A program made the translations under genes and the position numbers. The notes under the pieces are model-generated. The model did no database searches, was not told the origin of the DNA, and worked only from the letters and a program-made list of their open reading frames with translations. Source: Burkholderiales bacterium C2 (GTDB lineage: Bacteria; Pseudomonadota; Gammaproteobacteria; Burkholderiales; Burkholderiaceae_C). From it: a stretch of 64,000 bases of DNA. Shown here piece after piece: positions 8,878 through 16,568 of this stretch. The stretch is taken from assembly GCA_005503085.1 (NCBI GenBank), contig SCOI01000001.1, forward strand, positions 186,001 through 250,000, in the 5' to 3' direction. Position 1 is the stretch's first letter. The number at the start of each line of letters is the position of its first letter.

Positions 8878-9495
8878 ATGAACAAAATCCCTGCCCCCAC
8901 CGGTCCGGCCACCAGTCTGGCCGCGCTGACGCGCTGCAACTTCGGCACCTTTCGCGGCTATGTGCGCACCCTGCTTGGCGAGGCCGAATTCCTGCTGGGC
9001 CGGCTCGATGCGCATCTGCACCCCGCCGCTCCCGAACAGGTCCAGCGTCTGGTCTTTGTCTGCCTGGGCAATATCAATCGCAGCGCCTTTGCCAACGCGG
9101 TGGCCGAGCGCCTGGGCCTGCGCACCTGCTCGATAGGCCTGGCCACGACGACCGGTGCGCCGGCCTTCCACCTTGCCGTGCAGACGGCCCGGGAGTTCGG
9201 CTACTCGCTGGAGGCTCACAGCGCCACCGACCTCAGCGACCATCAGCGCCAGGACGGTGACTACTATCTGGTCATGGAGGTGCGGCACCTGCACCGCCTG
9301 ATCAAGGCGGGCATCCCGAGGCATCGCATCGGCTTTCTCGGCCACTGGTCGCGACCGCATCGCATCCATCTGCACGACCCCCACACACTCAGCGAGGAGT
9401 ACTTCCAGACCTGCTTTGCACAACTGCACGCCGCCGTCCATTGCCTGAGCTCGCATCTGCGGCTCGCCGGCAGCCCTGCGGCTCTCGCGCGATGA
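8878..9495 (+). CDS. Low-molecular-weight protein-tyrosine-phosphatase homologue
   Basis: The protein has 205 residues. After a 55-residue extension the LMW-PTP loop reads VFVCLGNINRSAF with Cys62, Arg68 and Ser69 (CX5R-S), and a possible general-acid Asp167 lies in LHDPHT. The second loop residue that is Cys in most family members (CxGNxCRS) is Asn here, and the extension is unusual; typical family members have about 150 residues. In EPS loci such phosphatases reverse autophosphorylation of the BY-type kinase; the kinase candidate here is the Tyr-tailed protein at 37503-38435. Because of its neighbours it might instead act on a phosphorylated sugar or lipid. It starts one base after the preceding stop and overlaps the next gene by ATGA. 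Confidence 0.82.
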   Translation: MNKIPAPTGPATSLAALTRCNFGTFRGYVRTLLGEAEFLLGRLDAHLHPAAPEQVQRLVFVCLGNINRSAFANAVAERLGLRTCSIGLATTTGAPAFHLAVQTAREFGYSLEAHSATDLSDHQRQDGDYYLVMEVRHLHRLIKAGIPRHRIGFLGHWSRPHRIHLHDPHTLSEEYFQTCFAQLHAAVHCLSSHLRLAGSPAALAR

Positions 9496-10451
9496 AGGTC
9501 CATCTCAGCTTCGACGTCGAGATCTGGTGCGATGGCTGGGACGAGCTGGATCGCAAGTTCCCGGCGCAGTTCGAGCGCTATGTCTACGGCCGGTCGGCGG
9601 CCGGTGATTTCGCGCTGCCGCATGCGCTGGAGGTGCTGGCCAGGCATGGCCTGCCGGCAGTCTTCTTTGTCGAGCCCCTGTTCGCCGGCCGTTTCGGCAT
9701 CGAGCCTCTGCGCGAGATCGTCGCGCTGATCCAGGATGCCGGGCAGGAGGTTCAGTTGCATCTGCATCCGGAGTGGGCCGACGAGATCCGCCCCCTGCCT
9801 TTCGAGGGGGCTCGTGTCAAGCGCCAGCACCTGTCCTACTACAGCCTGGACGAGCAGGTCACCCTGCTGAGCCTGGGCCTGCGCCTGCTCGCCGAGGCCG
9901 GCGCTCAGCCGATCAAGGCCTTCAGGGCCGGCAGCTTTGCCTGCAATGCCGATACCTTCAAGGCGCTGAGCCAGATCGGGCTGCGCTATGACAGCAGCCT
10001 CAACCCGGACCACCCGGACTCGGGCCTCGATCTGCGCGCGCAGCAGGACTTCTACCGCCCGAGCCGCATCGAGGCGGTCGAGACCATTCCGATGACGGTC
10101 TTCCGTGACGGTCTGGGCAAGCCCCGGCCAGCCCAGGTGGGCGCCTGCAGCTTCGTCGAGATGCGCGCGGCGCTGGAATCGGCGAAGGCGCAGGGGCTGG
10201 AACACTTCATGATCCTGTCGCACAACTTCGAGACCCTGGTGCCCGGCTCGACCAAACCCGACCGCTTTGTCGTCGAGCGTTTCGAGCAGCTGTGCGCCTA
10301 TCTCGCCGCGCATGCCGATGCTTACGAAGTCTGCGGCTTCAACAGCCCGGGCTTTAGCGTTCGCCTCGGCGGCCCGCCAGCCGCCATCAGCGCGCCCTTG
10401 CTGGCGAGCGCGCGGCGCCATCTCGAGCAGCTCGCGCGGCGCCTCCTGTGA
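9492..10451 (+). CDS. Polysaccharide deacetylase-like protein
   Basis: The protein has 319 residues from the ATG at 9492, which overlaps the phosphatase stop by ATGA. It opens with MKVHLSFDVEIWCDGWDELD, the first NodB-type metal/acid block (Asp in SFDVE), followed by the histidine block VQLHLHPEWADE and a late catalytic-type His in HFMILSHNFET. No signal peptide is evident, so it may act on a cytoplasmic or lipid-linked intermediate, removing an N-acetyl group from a HexNAc. It belongs to the more divergent deacetylases found in EPS clusters. An upstream start is possible in the same frame but would run inside the phosphatase gene. Confidence 0.85.
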   Translation: MKVHLSFDVEIWCDGWDELDRKFPAQFERYVYGRSAAGDFALPHALEVLARHGLPAVFFVEPLFAGRFGIEPLREIVALIQDAGQEVQLHLHPEWADEIRPLPFEGARVKRQHLSYYSLDEQVTLLSLGLRLLAEAGAQPIKAFRAGSFACNADTFKALSQIGLRYDSSLNPDHPDSGLDLRAQQDFYRPSRIEAVETIPMTVFRDGLGKPRPAQVGACSFVEMRAALESAKAQGLEHFMILSHNFETLVPGSTKPDRFVVERFEQLCAYLAAHADAYEVCGFNSPGFSVRLGGPPAAISAPLLASARRHLEQLARRLL

Positions 10452-10473
10452 AGCCCACCATCGAATCGACGCG

Positions 10474-11568
10474 ATGAACAAGCCCTTCTCGATCTATCTG
10501 GACCTGGTGCGCTTCAGTGCGGCCGTGCTGGTCTACTTCTACCACTCGAACCAGCGCTTTCTGTCGACCGAGCTGCTGCCGGCCAGCCATTTCGGCCACA
10601 GCTCGGTGATCGTGTTCTTCGTGCTGTCGGGCTTCATCATTTCCTACATCACCGACACCAAGGAGAACGACTGGCGGGTCTTCATGGCCAGCCGCTTCTC
10701 GCGGGTGTTCTCGGTCGTCGTGCCCGCCATCCTGGTCACGCTGCTGGCCGACGGGATCGGCCGCCAGCTCTACCCGGCCATCTACAGCGGCTACCCCTTC
10801 GACCAGTTCGGCCTGCGCCTGCTGGCCAGCAGCCTGCTGATGAACGAGACCTGGCTGATCTCGGTCACCTTCTTCTCCAACGTGCCCTACTGGTCGATCG
10901 GCTATGAGTGGTGGTACTACATGGCCTTTGCCTGTCTGCACTTTCTGCGCGGACGCTCGGCCTGGCTGGCCTTTGCCGCCATCTTTGCGCTGCTGGGGCC
11001 CAAGCTGGTGCTGCTGGCGCCGATCTGGTGGCTGGGCGTGCTGTTGCATCGCTGGCGCTCGCTCGCCCAGCTGTCGGCGCCGGCGGCCTTGCTGGGGCTG
11101 CTCGCCAGCATTGCCGGCATCGTTGCCTTCCACTGGCTGGATGTCGAGGCGGCCTGCAGTGCCTGGCTCAGCGATCAGCTGGGCGCCGAGCTGCACCGCA
11201 ACCTGACCTTCTCCAAATTTTTCCTGTCCGACTACCTGTTAGGCCCGCTGGTGTTCCTGAACTTCGCCTGCATGCGGGTGCTGGCGACCCGCGCTGGCGC
11301 CTTCTTCCAGGCCATCGAGCGTCCGACCCGCTTTCTGGCCCAGTACACCTTCACGCTCTACCTGCTGCACCAGCCGCTGTTCCTGTTCTGGGGTGCGGTG
11401 GTTCGCGGCAATCCGGGCACGCCCGCCTACTGGCTCAGCGTGACGGCGCTGACCTTCGCGACCGTCGGTCTGATCGGCCATTTCACCGAGAACAAACGCG
11501 GCCTGCTGCGCGACTGGGCGCTGACCCTGCTGCGTCGCGGCCAAGCTCCGCAGCGCCACTACACATGA
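10474..11568 (+). CDS. Acyltransferase-3 family membrane protein
   Basis: This 364-residue multi-pass membrane protein starts MNKPFSIYLDLVRFSAAVLV with the family histidine in VYFYHSNQRF, then SVIVFFVLSGFIISYI and the C-terminal TFTLYLLHQPLFLFWG. About ten hydrophobic helices are visible. This is the third acyltransferase of the cassette and has no SGNH domain. ATG at 10474 is preferred because earlier in-frame sequence overlaps the deacetylase gene. Its stop overlaps the ATP-grasp gene by ATGA, which hints that the two steps are linked, for example ligation of an amino acid followed by acylation; that link is inference. Confidence 0.9.
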   Translation: MNKPFSIYLDLVRFSAAVLVYFYHSNQRFLSTELLPASHFGHSSVIVFFVLSGFIISYITDTKENDWRVFMASRFSRVFSVVVPAILVTLLADGIGRQLYPAIYSGYPFDQFGLRLLASSLLMNETWLISVTFFSNVPYWSIGYEWWYYMAFACLHFLRGRSAWLAFAAIFALLGPKLVLLAPIWWLGVLLHRWRSLAQLSAPAALLGLLASIAGIVAFHWLDVEAACSAWLSDQLGAELHRNLTFSKFFLSDYLLGPLVFLNFACMRVLATRAGAFFQAIERPTRFLAQYTFTLYLLHQPLFLFWGAVVRGNPGTPAYWLSVTALTFATVGLIGHFTENKRGLLRDWALTLLRRGQAPQRHYT

Positions 11569-12776
11569 CCGATCTCTCATCGACCCGCTGCTATGTGCTG
11601 GGCCTCGAAACGCAGATCGGGCTCAGCCTGGTGCGCGAGCTCGGGGCCGCCGGCGTCACTGTCATCGGCATCGCCCAGGACGAGACCGCGCTGGGCCTGC
11701 GTTCACGCTATCTGAGCCATGCCGCGCTCTTGCATTCGCCGCGCACCCCGCAGGGTCTGGCGGAGCTTCGCGCCATTGGCGAACGCTTCGGCCCTGGCAC
11801 GCTGCTGGCCGTCTCGGAGGCCAATCTGCAATGGCTGATGGACGAACGGGAGGCGCTCGGCGTGCTCAGTCCGGTGCTGCCCGATGCCGAGGCCTTTGCC
11901 ATCGTGCTGGACAAGACCCGCACGCTGGACGCGGCCCGGGCGGTCGGCATCGAGGTGCCCGAGACGGCCAGCCCGGTGAGCTGGGCCGAGGTCGAGCAAC
12001 TGGCCATCGGCTGCCGTTTTCCGGTCGTGCTGAAGTGGGCCGATCCGGCCAAGGTGGCGGGCCGGCTGGCCGAGCTGGGCCTGCCGCTGGAGAAGGCCGA
12101 GCATATCTACTCGGCCGAGCAGCTGATTGCCGCCTGCGCGCGCTACCGGCCGCTGGGGCAGTGGCCGGTGGTGCAGGAGTACTGCGCGGGTACCGGTCTG
12201 GGCCAGTTCTTCTTCATGCATCGTGGCCAGGCCGTGCGGCGCTTTCAGCATCTGCGCATCGCCGAGTGGCCGCCCGAGGGCGGCTTCTCCAGCGTCTGCG
12301 ATGCGGTGCCGCTGGACCAGCATCGGGACTTGCAGGAGCGCTCGATCGCGCTGCTGCAACGCATTGGCTGGCATGGCGTGGCCATGGTCGAGTACCGCCA
12401 CGACAGCGCGACCGGACGCTCGGTGCTGATGGAGATCAACGGGCGTTTCTGGGGCAGCTACCCGCTGGCCCTGCATGCCGGCGCCGGCTTCGCGCTGATC
12501 AGCCATGCGGTGCAGGCGGGCGCTGGCGTGCCCACGCTGCCCGCGCCGGTCGCGCGCTTGCGGGCCCGCATGGTGGCGACCGAACTCAAGCGTCTGCTGC
12601 GCATCCTGCTGCAGCCGCACAAGATCATCGACCGGCAGTTCCGGCAGCGCCCCCTGCAGGAGCTGAGCCGCTTCGTCGCAGACTACTTCCGCCCTGCGGT
12701 GTGCTACTACGTCTGGAGCTGGCGCGACCCCCGGCCTTTCTTGCAGGACATGCGCAATCTGCTGCGGCGTCACTGA
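11565..12776 (+). CDS. ATP-grasp ligase (carbamoyl-phosphate-synthase-like)
   Basis: The protein has 403 residues. The N-terminal pre-ATP-grasp Rossmann-like part begins YVLGLETQIGLSLVREL. The ATP-grasp core includes FPVVLKWADP (nucleotide-binding Lys), a glycine-containing stretch, MVEYRHD and the Mg-binding block LMEINGRFWGSYPLAL (Glu and Asn). A basic C-terminal extension (about 330-403) is rich in Arg and aromatic residues and could contact membrane or polyprenol-linked substrate. Family members ligate a carboxylate, through an acyl phosphate, to an amine or thiol. In this cassette it is a candidate for adding an amino acid to an EPS sugar. It is the last gene of the plus-strand run; its stop overlaps the stop of the convergent gene by 7 bases. 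Confidence 0.85.
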   Translation: MTDLSSTRCYVLGLETQIGLSLVRELGAAGVTVIGIAQDETALGLRSRYLSHAALLHSPRTPQGLAELRAIGERFGPGTLLAVSEANLQWLMDEREALGVLSPVLPDAEAFAIVLDKTRTLDAARAVGIEVPETASPVSWAEVEQLAIGCRFPVVLKWADPAKVAGRLAELGLPLEKAEHIYSAEQLIAACARYRPLGQWPVVQEYCAGTGLGQFFFMHRGQAVRRFQHLRIAEWPPEGGFSSVCDAVPLDQHRDLQERSIALLQRIGWHGVAMVEYRHDSATGRSVLMEINGRFWGSYPLALHAGAGFALISHAVQAGAGVPTLPAPVARLRARMVATELKRLLRILLQPHKIIDRQFRQRPLQELSRFVADYFRPAVCYYVWSWRDPRPFLQDMRNLLRRH

Positions 12777-14296
12777 GCCCCGGCAGCCTTGAAGACCGCC
12801 GGGCCGATATAGCGGCGGGCGACGACGATATTGTCGATGTAGAGGGTCAGGTCATGCGGGGCCGGCGCGACGCCGCCATGGTAGACATCCAGCCAGACCT
12901 CCTCGATGGCGAGCTTGTCGGTGTCGCGAAAGCGCAAGCCGCCCTGCTCCAGCACCTGGCTGCCATCCACCCAGGCGCGCACGATGCCGTTGCGCTGCCC
13001 CGGGTCGTTGAGCTTGACGTACTGCTCGACGCAGTACCAGCGCTCGTTGCTGAGCACGCCGGACAGTCCTTCGCCCCAGCCGTAGATGGCACCGGAGTTG
13101 TCGCTCTGGTCGACATGGTAGGCATAGGACACCAGCCCGGTCAGCCGAGCCACCGTGGGATCGTCGGTGGGTCGGCGTGCGAAGCCGCCGCGCACCGACC
13201 AGCCATTGAAACCATCGGGCTTGCGCATGCCCCAGCCTGCCTTGCCATAGGTGCCGGCGATGCCGGGCAGCTTGCCGCCGTCGCCGCTGGGGTTCCAGTC
13301 TCTGGCGAAGCGCAGGTAGTAGCGGAAGTAGAGCTCCTGCGGCTCCGCCTGACCGTGGCGCGCAAAGCGGTAGCGCAGATCCAGCCCCAGGTTCTTGCCG
13401 CGACGCATCGTCACCTTCAGCGCCCTCCCGGCGAGGGGCACGAAGCCGCCCGCCTTGTCGGCATCGATGCTCTCGGCATCGCCGCGCAAGGCCAGCTCGC
13501 CGAAGCGCGCCATCCAGGCCGACTCCTCGAAGCCGGCGGTGAACAAGACATCGGGGTGGCCCTCCAGCCCGCGGTCGGCCGGGGCTGCGGCCGCCAGACC
13601 TTGCCGGGGTTCATGGGCCTCGGTGAAGGCAGGCTTCAGCGCGAAGCTGCCGATGGTCTGGGCCGAGGCGCCGTACTGCTTGTCGCTGCTCAGCAAGAGC
13701 GCGGCCGATTCGACCTCGGCCAGGTTCTTGGGCAGTTCGAAGCGCAGCAGCACACTGCGGTCACCACCGGTCTTGAGCTCGGCACGGCGCCCCAGGCTGC
13801 TCAGCGAGCTGCAGTCGAGGAAGGTATCCGCCGCCGGCGCCAGGCGCAGACGGCGGCCGTCCTTGAGCGTCAGCTTGAGCAGCGGCCGGGCGGTGATATC
13901 GCTCGACTCGCGGCTGTGGAAATCGATCACATCGCTGCCGGTGGCGGACTTGCCGACCGCGCGCAGCACGACGATATGGGGCAGGCGCGGCTGCGCCTGC
14001 CAGGCCCGCAGCAGCGGGCTCAGGTCCATCTCGACAAAGGGACGACCCTGGCCGCGCGCCACGACCATGGTCGAGAACGGACGCTGGCCGCGCGGCTGTC
14101 CCTGGGCATCGACCCAGTCGCCGCCGCGCTGGCGCCAGGCCATCGGCCCCATGCCGAGGTAGTGAGCGCAGGTCGGACCGACCGATGCATCGCCGAGCTC
14201 GAAGCCTTCCGGCATCGCGTGCACGTTCAGCGCCGATGCCAGGCCGATCAGCAAGACCAGGCATCGCGCCGCGCTCCAGCGGGATGAGCCAGCCAT
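12770..14296 (-). CDS. Secreted polysaccharide-lyase-like protein with a CBM96/DNRLRE-like module
   Basis: The 508-residue protein has a signal peptide (basic start, hydrophobic CLVLLIGLASALNVHA, cleavage near residue 27). Residues about 150-225 resemble the DNRLRE/CBM96 fold: APAADTFLDC, then VLLRFELPK and ESAALLLSS. The C-terminal half (about 310-505) has the jelly-roll look of PL14-like lyases: YFRYYLRFARDWNPSGDGG, WYCVEQYVKLNDPG, IVRAWVDG and LYIDNIVVARRYIG. A periplasmic or outer-surface role in trimming or degrading the EPS during synthesis, as lyases do in alginate clusters, is inferred. Its start lies 2 bases after the stop of the deacetylase gene, so it is the distal gene of the large minus-strand operon. 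Catalytic residues were not assigned. Confidence 0.72.
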   Translation of the reverse strand: MAGSSRWSAARCLVLLIGLASALNVHAMPEGFELGDASVGPTCAHYLGMGPMAWRQRGGDWVDAQGQPRGQRPFSTMVVARGQGRPFVEMDLSPLLRAWQAQPRLPHIVVLRAVGKSATGSDVIDFHSRESSDITARPLLKLTLKDGRRLRLAPAADTFLDCSSLSSLGRRAELKTGGDRSVLLRFELPKNLAEVESAALLLSSDKQYGASAQTIGSFALKPAFTEAHEPRQGLAAAAPADRGLEGHPDVLFTAGFEESAWMARFGELALRGDAESIDADKAGGFVPLAGRALKVTMRRGKNLGLDLRYRFARHGQAEPQELYFRYYLRFARDWNPSGDGGKLPGIAGTYGKAGWGMRKPDGFNGWSVRGGFARRPTDDPTVARLTGLVSYAYHVDQSDNSGAIYGWGEGLSGVLSNERWYCVEQYVKLNDPGQRNGIVRAWVDGSQVLEQGGLRFRDTDKLAIEEVWLDVYHGGVAPAPHDLTLYIDNIVVARRYIGPAVFKAAGAQ

Positions 14297-14298
14297 GC

Positions 14299-15249
14299 TC
14301 AGCCCTGCCGCAGATTGCCGAGCAGGCGGGCACGCCAGCGCAGGCGCGTGCGGTCCCAGGGCGAGAAGCGCGGCAGCTGATGACGATCGCTGCGGCCCGA
14401 GGCAGCGCCCCAGGCGGTGCTGACGGCCGTCTCGAAACCCAGCTCCTTGACGATGTCCACACTCTCGGGCGAGTAGTCGCGGCCCGGTTTGCCATTGGGG
14501 TAGGCAAACAGCGACACCGGCTCGCGCAGCAGATCCTCCAGATAGCGCTTGCTGTCACCGATCTCGCGGCGGGCCTGGGGCCTGTCCAGCGTCGCCAATA
14601 TGGGATGCGAGCAGGTGTGGGCGCCGATCTGCATGCCGGCCTGGCGCAGCTCGCGGACCTGGGCATCGTCCATCATCAGGCGCAGCGACTCGGGCACGCC
14701 TATCCTGCACTCGAGTTCGCAGGCCAGCGCGAGGCGCTCGTCGATCGGACGGTACTTGATCGCGGCCAGGATGGCCTCGATCGCCGTGCGGCGGCTGTCC
14801 GGTCCGGCCAGCGAAAAGCTGGCGCCGTCCTGACCCAGCAACTCGCGGCAGTCCAGCGAGCCATCCGGGGCGCGCCGGATGGCCTCGATCACGCGGTCAT
14901 TCCACATCCGCCCGTTGCCCAGGAAGCCGGTGGCGATGAAGAAGGTGGCGCTCAGCCCATGCTTTTGCAGAATCGGCAGGGCCACCGAGCGGTTGTCCTC
15001 GTAACCGTCGTCGAAGGTGATCGCGCAGGCCCGCGCCGGCAGGCTGCCACTGGCCAAGCGGGCGGCGGCCTCGTCCAGCGGCAGCACCTCGGCCCAGCCC
15101 TTCAGCCAGGAACAGATCTCATCGAAGCGCGGCGCGTCGACCTCGCCCGGAAAGATCGGATCCTGCGCCGGCAACACCCGGTGAAAGATCAGGATGGACA
15201 GCCGTGCCCGCGCGCCGGGCGGCGACAGCATCGTGAACGCGGTTTTCAT
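14299..15249 (-). CDS. Polysaccharide deacetylase (NodB-type)
   Basis: The 316-residue protein starts at ATG 15249, whose first base is also the last base of the upstream TAA stop (TAATG). It contains LSILIFHRVLPAQDPIFPGE, the motif-1 block AITFDDGYEDN (catalytic Asp and metal-binding Asp), ATFFIATGFL, and motif 2 IGAHTCSHPIL (two metal-binding His), then FAYPNGKPGRDYS. This is a complete NodB homology domain, so N- or O-deacetylation of the EPS is likely. It is distinct from the XrtA-type deacetylase at 32849-33712. No cleavable signal is evident. The in-frame extension to 15462 lies inside the upstream gene and is not used. Confidence 0.92.
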   Translation of the reverse strand: MKTAFTMLSPPGARARLSILIFHRVLPAQDPIFPGEVDAPRFDEICSWLKGWAEVLPLDEAAARLASGSLPARACAITFDDGYEDNRSVALPILQKHGLSATFFIATGFLGNGRMWNDRVIEAIRRAPDGSLDCRELLGQDGASFSLAGPDSRRTAIEAILAAIKYRPIDERLALACELECRIGVPESLRLMMDDAQVRELRQAGMQIGAHTCSHPILATLDRPQARREIGDSKRYLEDLLREPVSLFAYPNGKPGRDYSPESVDIVKELGFETAVSTAWGAASGRSDRHQLPRFSPWDRTRLRWRARLLGNLRQG

Positions 15250-16568
15250 TACCAAAGCTGGGCCCTCTTCATCGCTGCGGTGCGGATCTGGCTGACCGGC
15301 GCGCCTGCGCCGAAGGCGCCCTGCTTGTCGGTCTGCCAGCGCTTGGCCTTCATCCAGACATAGCTTGTCGACAGGATCACGAGGATGTTGTACGGCAGGT
15401 CGAAATAGGCCAGGCTCAGGAAAGCACCACCGACCGCATAGCCAACGATGGAGACCTGACACATGCCGGCCAGATGGTAAAGCCAGCTGAGCTCCGGCTC
15501 ATTCTTGGCTTCCTTGCGGATGGCCGAGGCCATGCGCCAGAGCACGATCCACAGCAGCAGGAACAGCAGCAGCCCGCCCCAGCCATGCTCGCCCAGCACC
15601 GAGAAGTAGATGCTGTGGGCCACCAGCACAATGTTCGGATTGGGGGCATAGATGCTGTACAGCCAGGGCGTCGAGGTCGCGAAGCCGGCGCCGAGCGGGC
15701 GGTCATTGGCGAGATGGAAGGCAAACCACCAGGCATTGATACGGCCCATCGCCGAGCCGTCCTCCTCATAGGTCTGGATGGTCTGCATGCGTTCCCACCA
15801 GGACTCCGGCATCAGGCTCAGCAAGAGCACGCCGGCCACCAGCAGCACGGCGGCCATCGCGAACTTCTTGTCCGAGCGGGTCCAAAGCACCAGCCCCATG
15901 GCCGAGATGGCCAGCAGGGCACCGCGCGACTGGCTGCCCAGCGCCGAGATCGCACACAGGCCGATCAGCACCAGCAGGCCCATCCGCAGGCGCTTGTCGG
16001 TCGCCACCATGCGCAGATAGTTGATCAGCGGGATGGTCATCACCAGGGCCAGCGCCAGCTCGTTATTGCCTTCGATGAAGCCACCCGGCGGCCCCCAGAC
16101 CCGCTCGGCGCCACCGCTGCGTATCGTGAACAGCCCCCCCTTGAAGCCGTAGAAGCCGACCGACATCGCATTGACCCAGATGAACAGCTCGATGTGCTTG
16201 CGCTCGCGCAGCGCGGCGGCAGCAATCAAGGTCATCAGCTGGATCTTCAGCACCTTCTTCAGATAGTCCAGCGAGGGGTCGAAGTGCACCGAGAAGGCCG
16301 TGGTCAGGCACATCCAGGCGATGAACACGCACAGCACCTTGATCGGCGGCGTGAAGTCCAGCTTCAGCTTGTCGCGGTTCACCATCACCGAGACCAGGGT
16401 GGCGATCGCGGCCATCGCGGCGAAAGGCATGGTGTGGGCAAAGCCGAAGGCCAGCTTGTGCGGGTTCATGATGCTGACCCAGGTCCACAGCAGCACACCG
16501 GCCCAGGTGTGGCGGAAGGCATAGGGCAGGATGGCCAGGAAGAGGCCCACCAGGGCGAGGTCACGCAT
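15249..16568 (-). CDS. Probable O-glycosylation ligase/polymerase, exosortase A-associated
   Basis: The 439-residue polytopic membrane protein starts MRDLALVGLFLAILPYAFRH, the characteristic opening of the family recalled as TIGR03097 (PEP_O_lig_1), and includes TWVSIMNPHKLAFGFA. The central O-antigen-ligase (Wzy_C/WaaL) region holds SQSRGALLA and the long periplasmic loop with EEDGSAMGRINAW and AHSIYFSVLGEHG. It is thought either to polymerise the EPS or to ligate glycan to an exported acceptor such as PEP-CTERM proteins. ATG 16568 overlaps the preceding stop by 8 bases; earlier in-frame sequence runs inside the CoA-ligase gene. About ten to twelve membrane helices are visible. Confidence 0.9.
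   Translation of the reverse strand: MRDLALVGLFLAILPYAFRHTWAGVLLWTWVSIMNPHKLAFGFAHTMPFAAMAAIATLVSVMVNRDKLKLDFTPPIKVLCVFIAWMCLTTAFSVHFDPSLDYLKKVLKIQLMTLIAAAALRERKHIELFIWVNAMSVGFYGFKGGLFTIRSGGAERVWGPPGGFIEGNNELALALVMTIPLINYLRMVATDKRLRMGLLVLIGLCAISALGSQSRGALLAISAMGLVLWTRSDKKFAMAAVLLVAGVLLLSLMPESWWERMQTIQTYEEDGSAMGRINAWWFAFHLANDRPLGAGFATSTPWLYSIYAPNPNIVLVAHSIYFSVLGEHGWGGLLLFLLLWIVLWRMASAIRKEAKNEPELSWLYHLAGMCQVSIVGYAVGGAFLSLAYFDLPYNILVILSTSYVWMKAKRWQTDKQGAFGAGAPVSQIRTAAMKRAQLW

Noticed and set aside
11831-14287. An 818-codon plus-strand open frame running through the ATP-grasp gene into the region of the secreted lyase-like gene
   Set aside because: It uses a second frame of the ATP-grasp gene and the antisense of the minus-strand gene, which has a signal peptide and strand patterns. 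No motif was found in the plus-strand frame.
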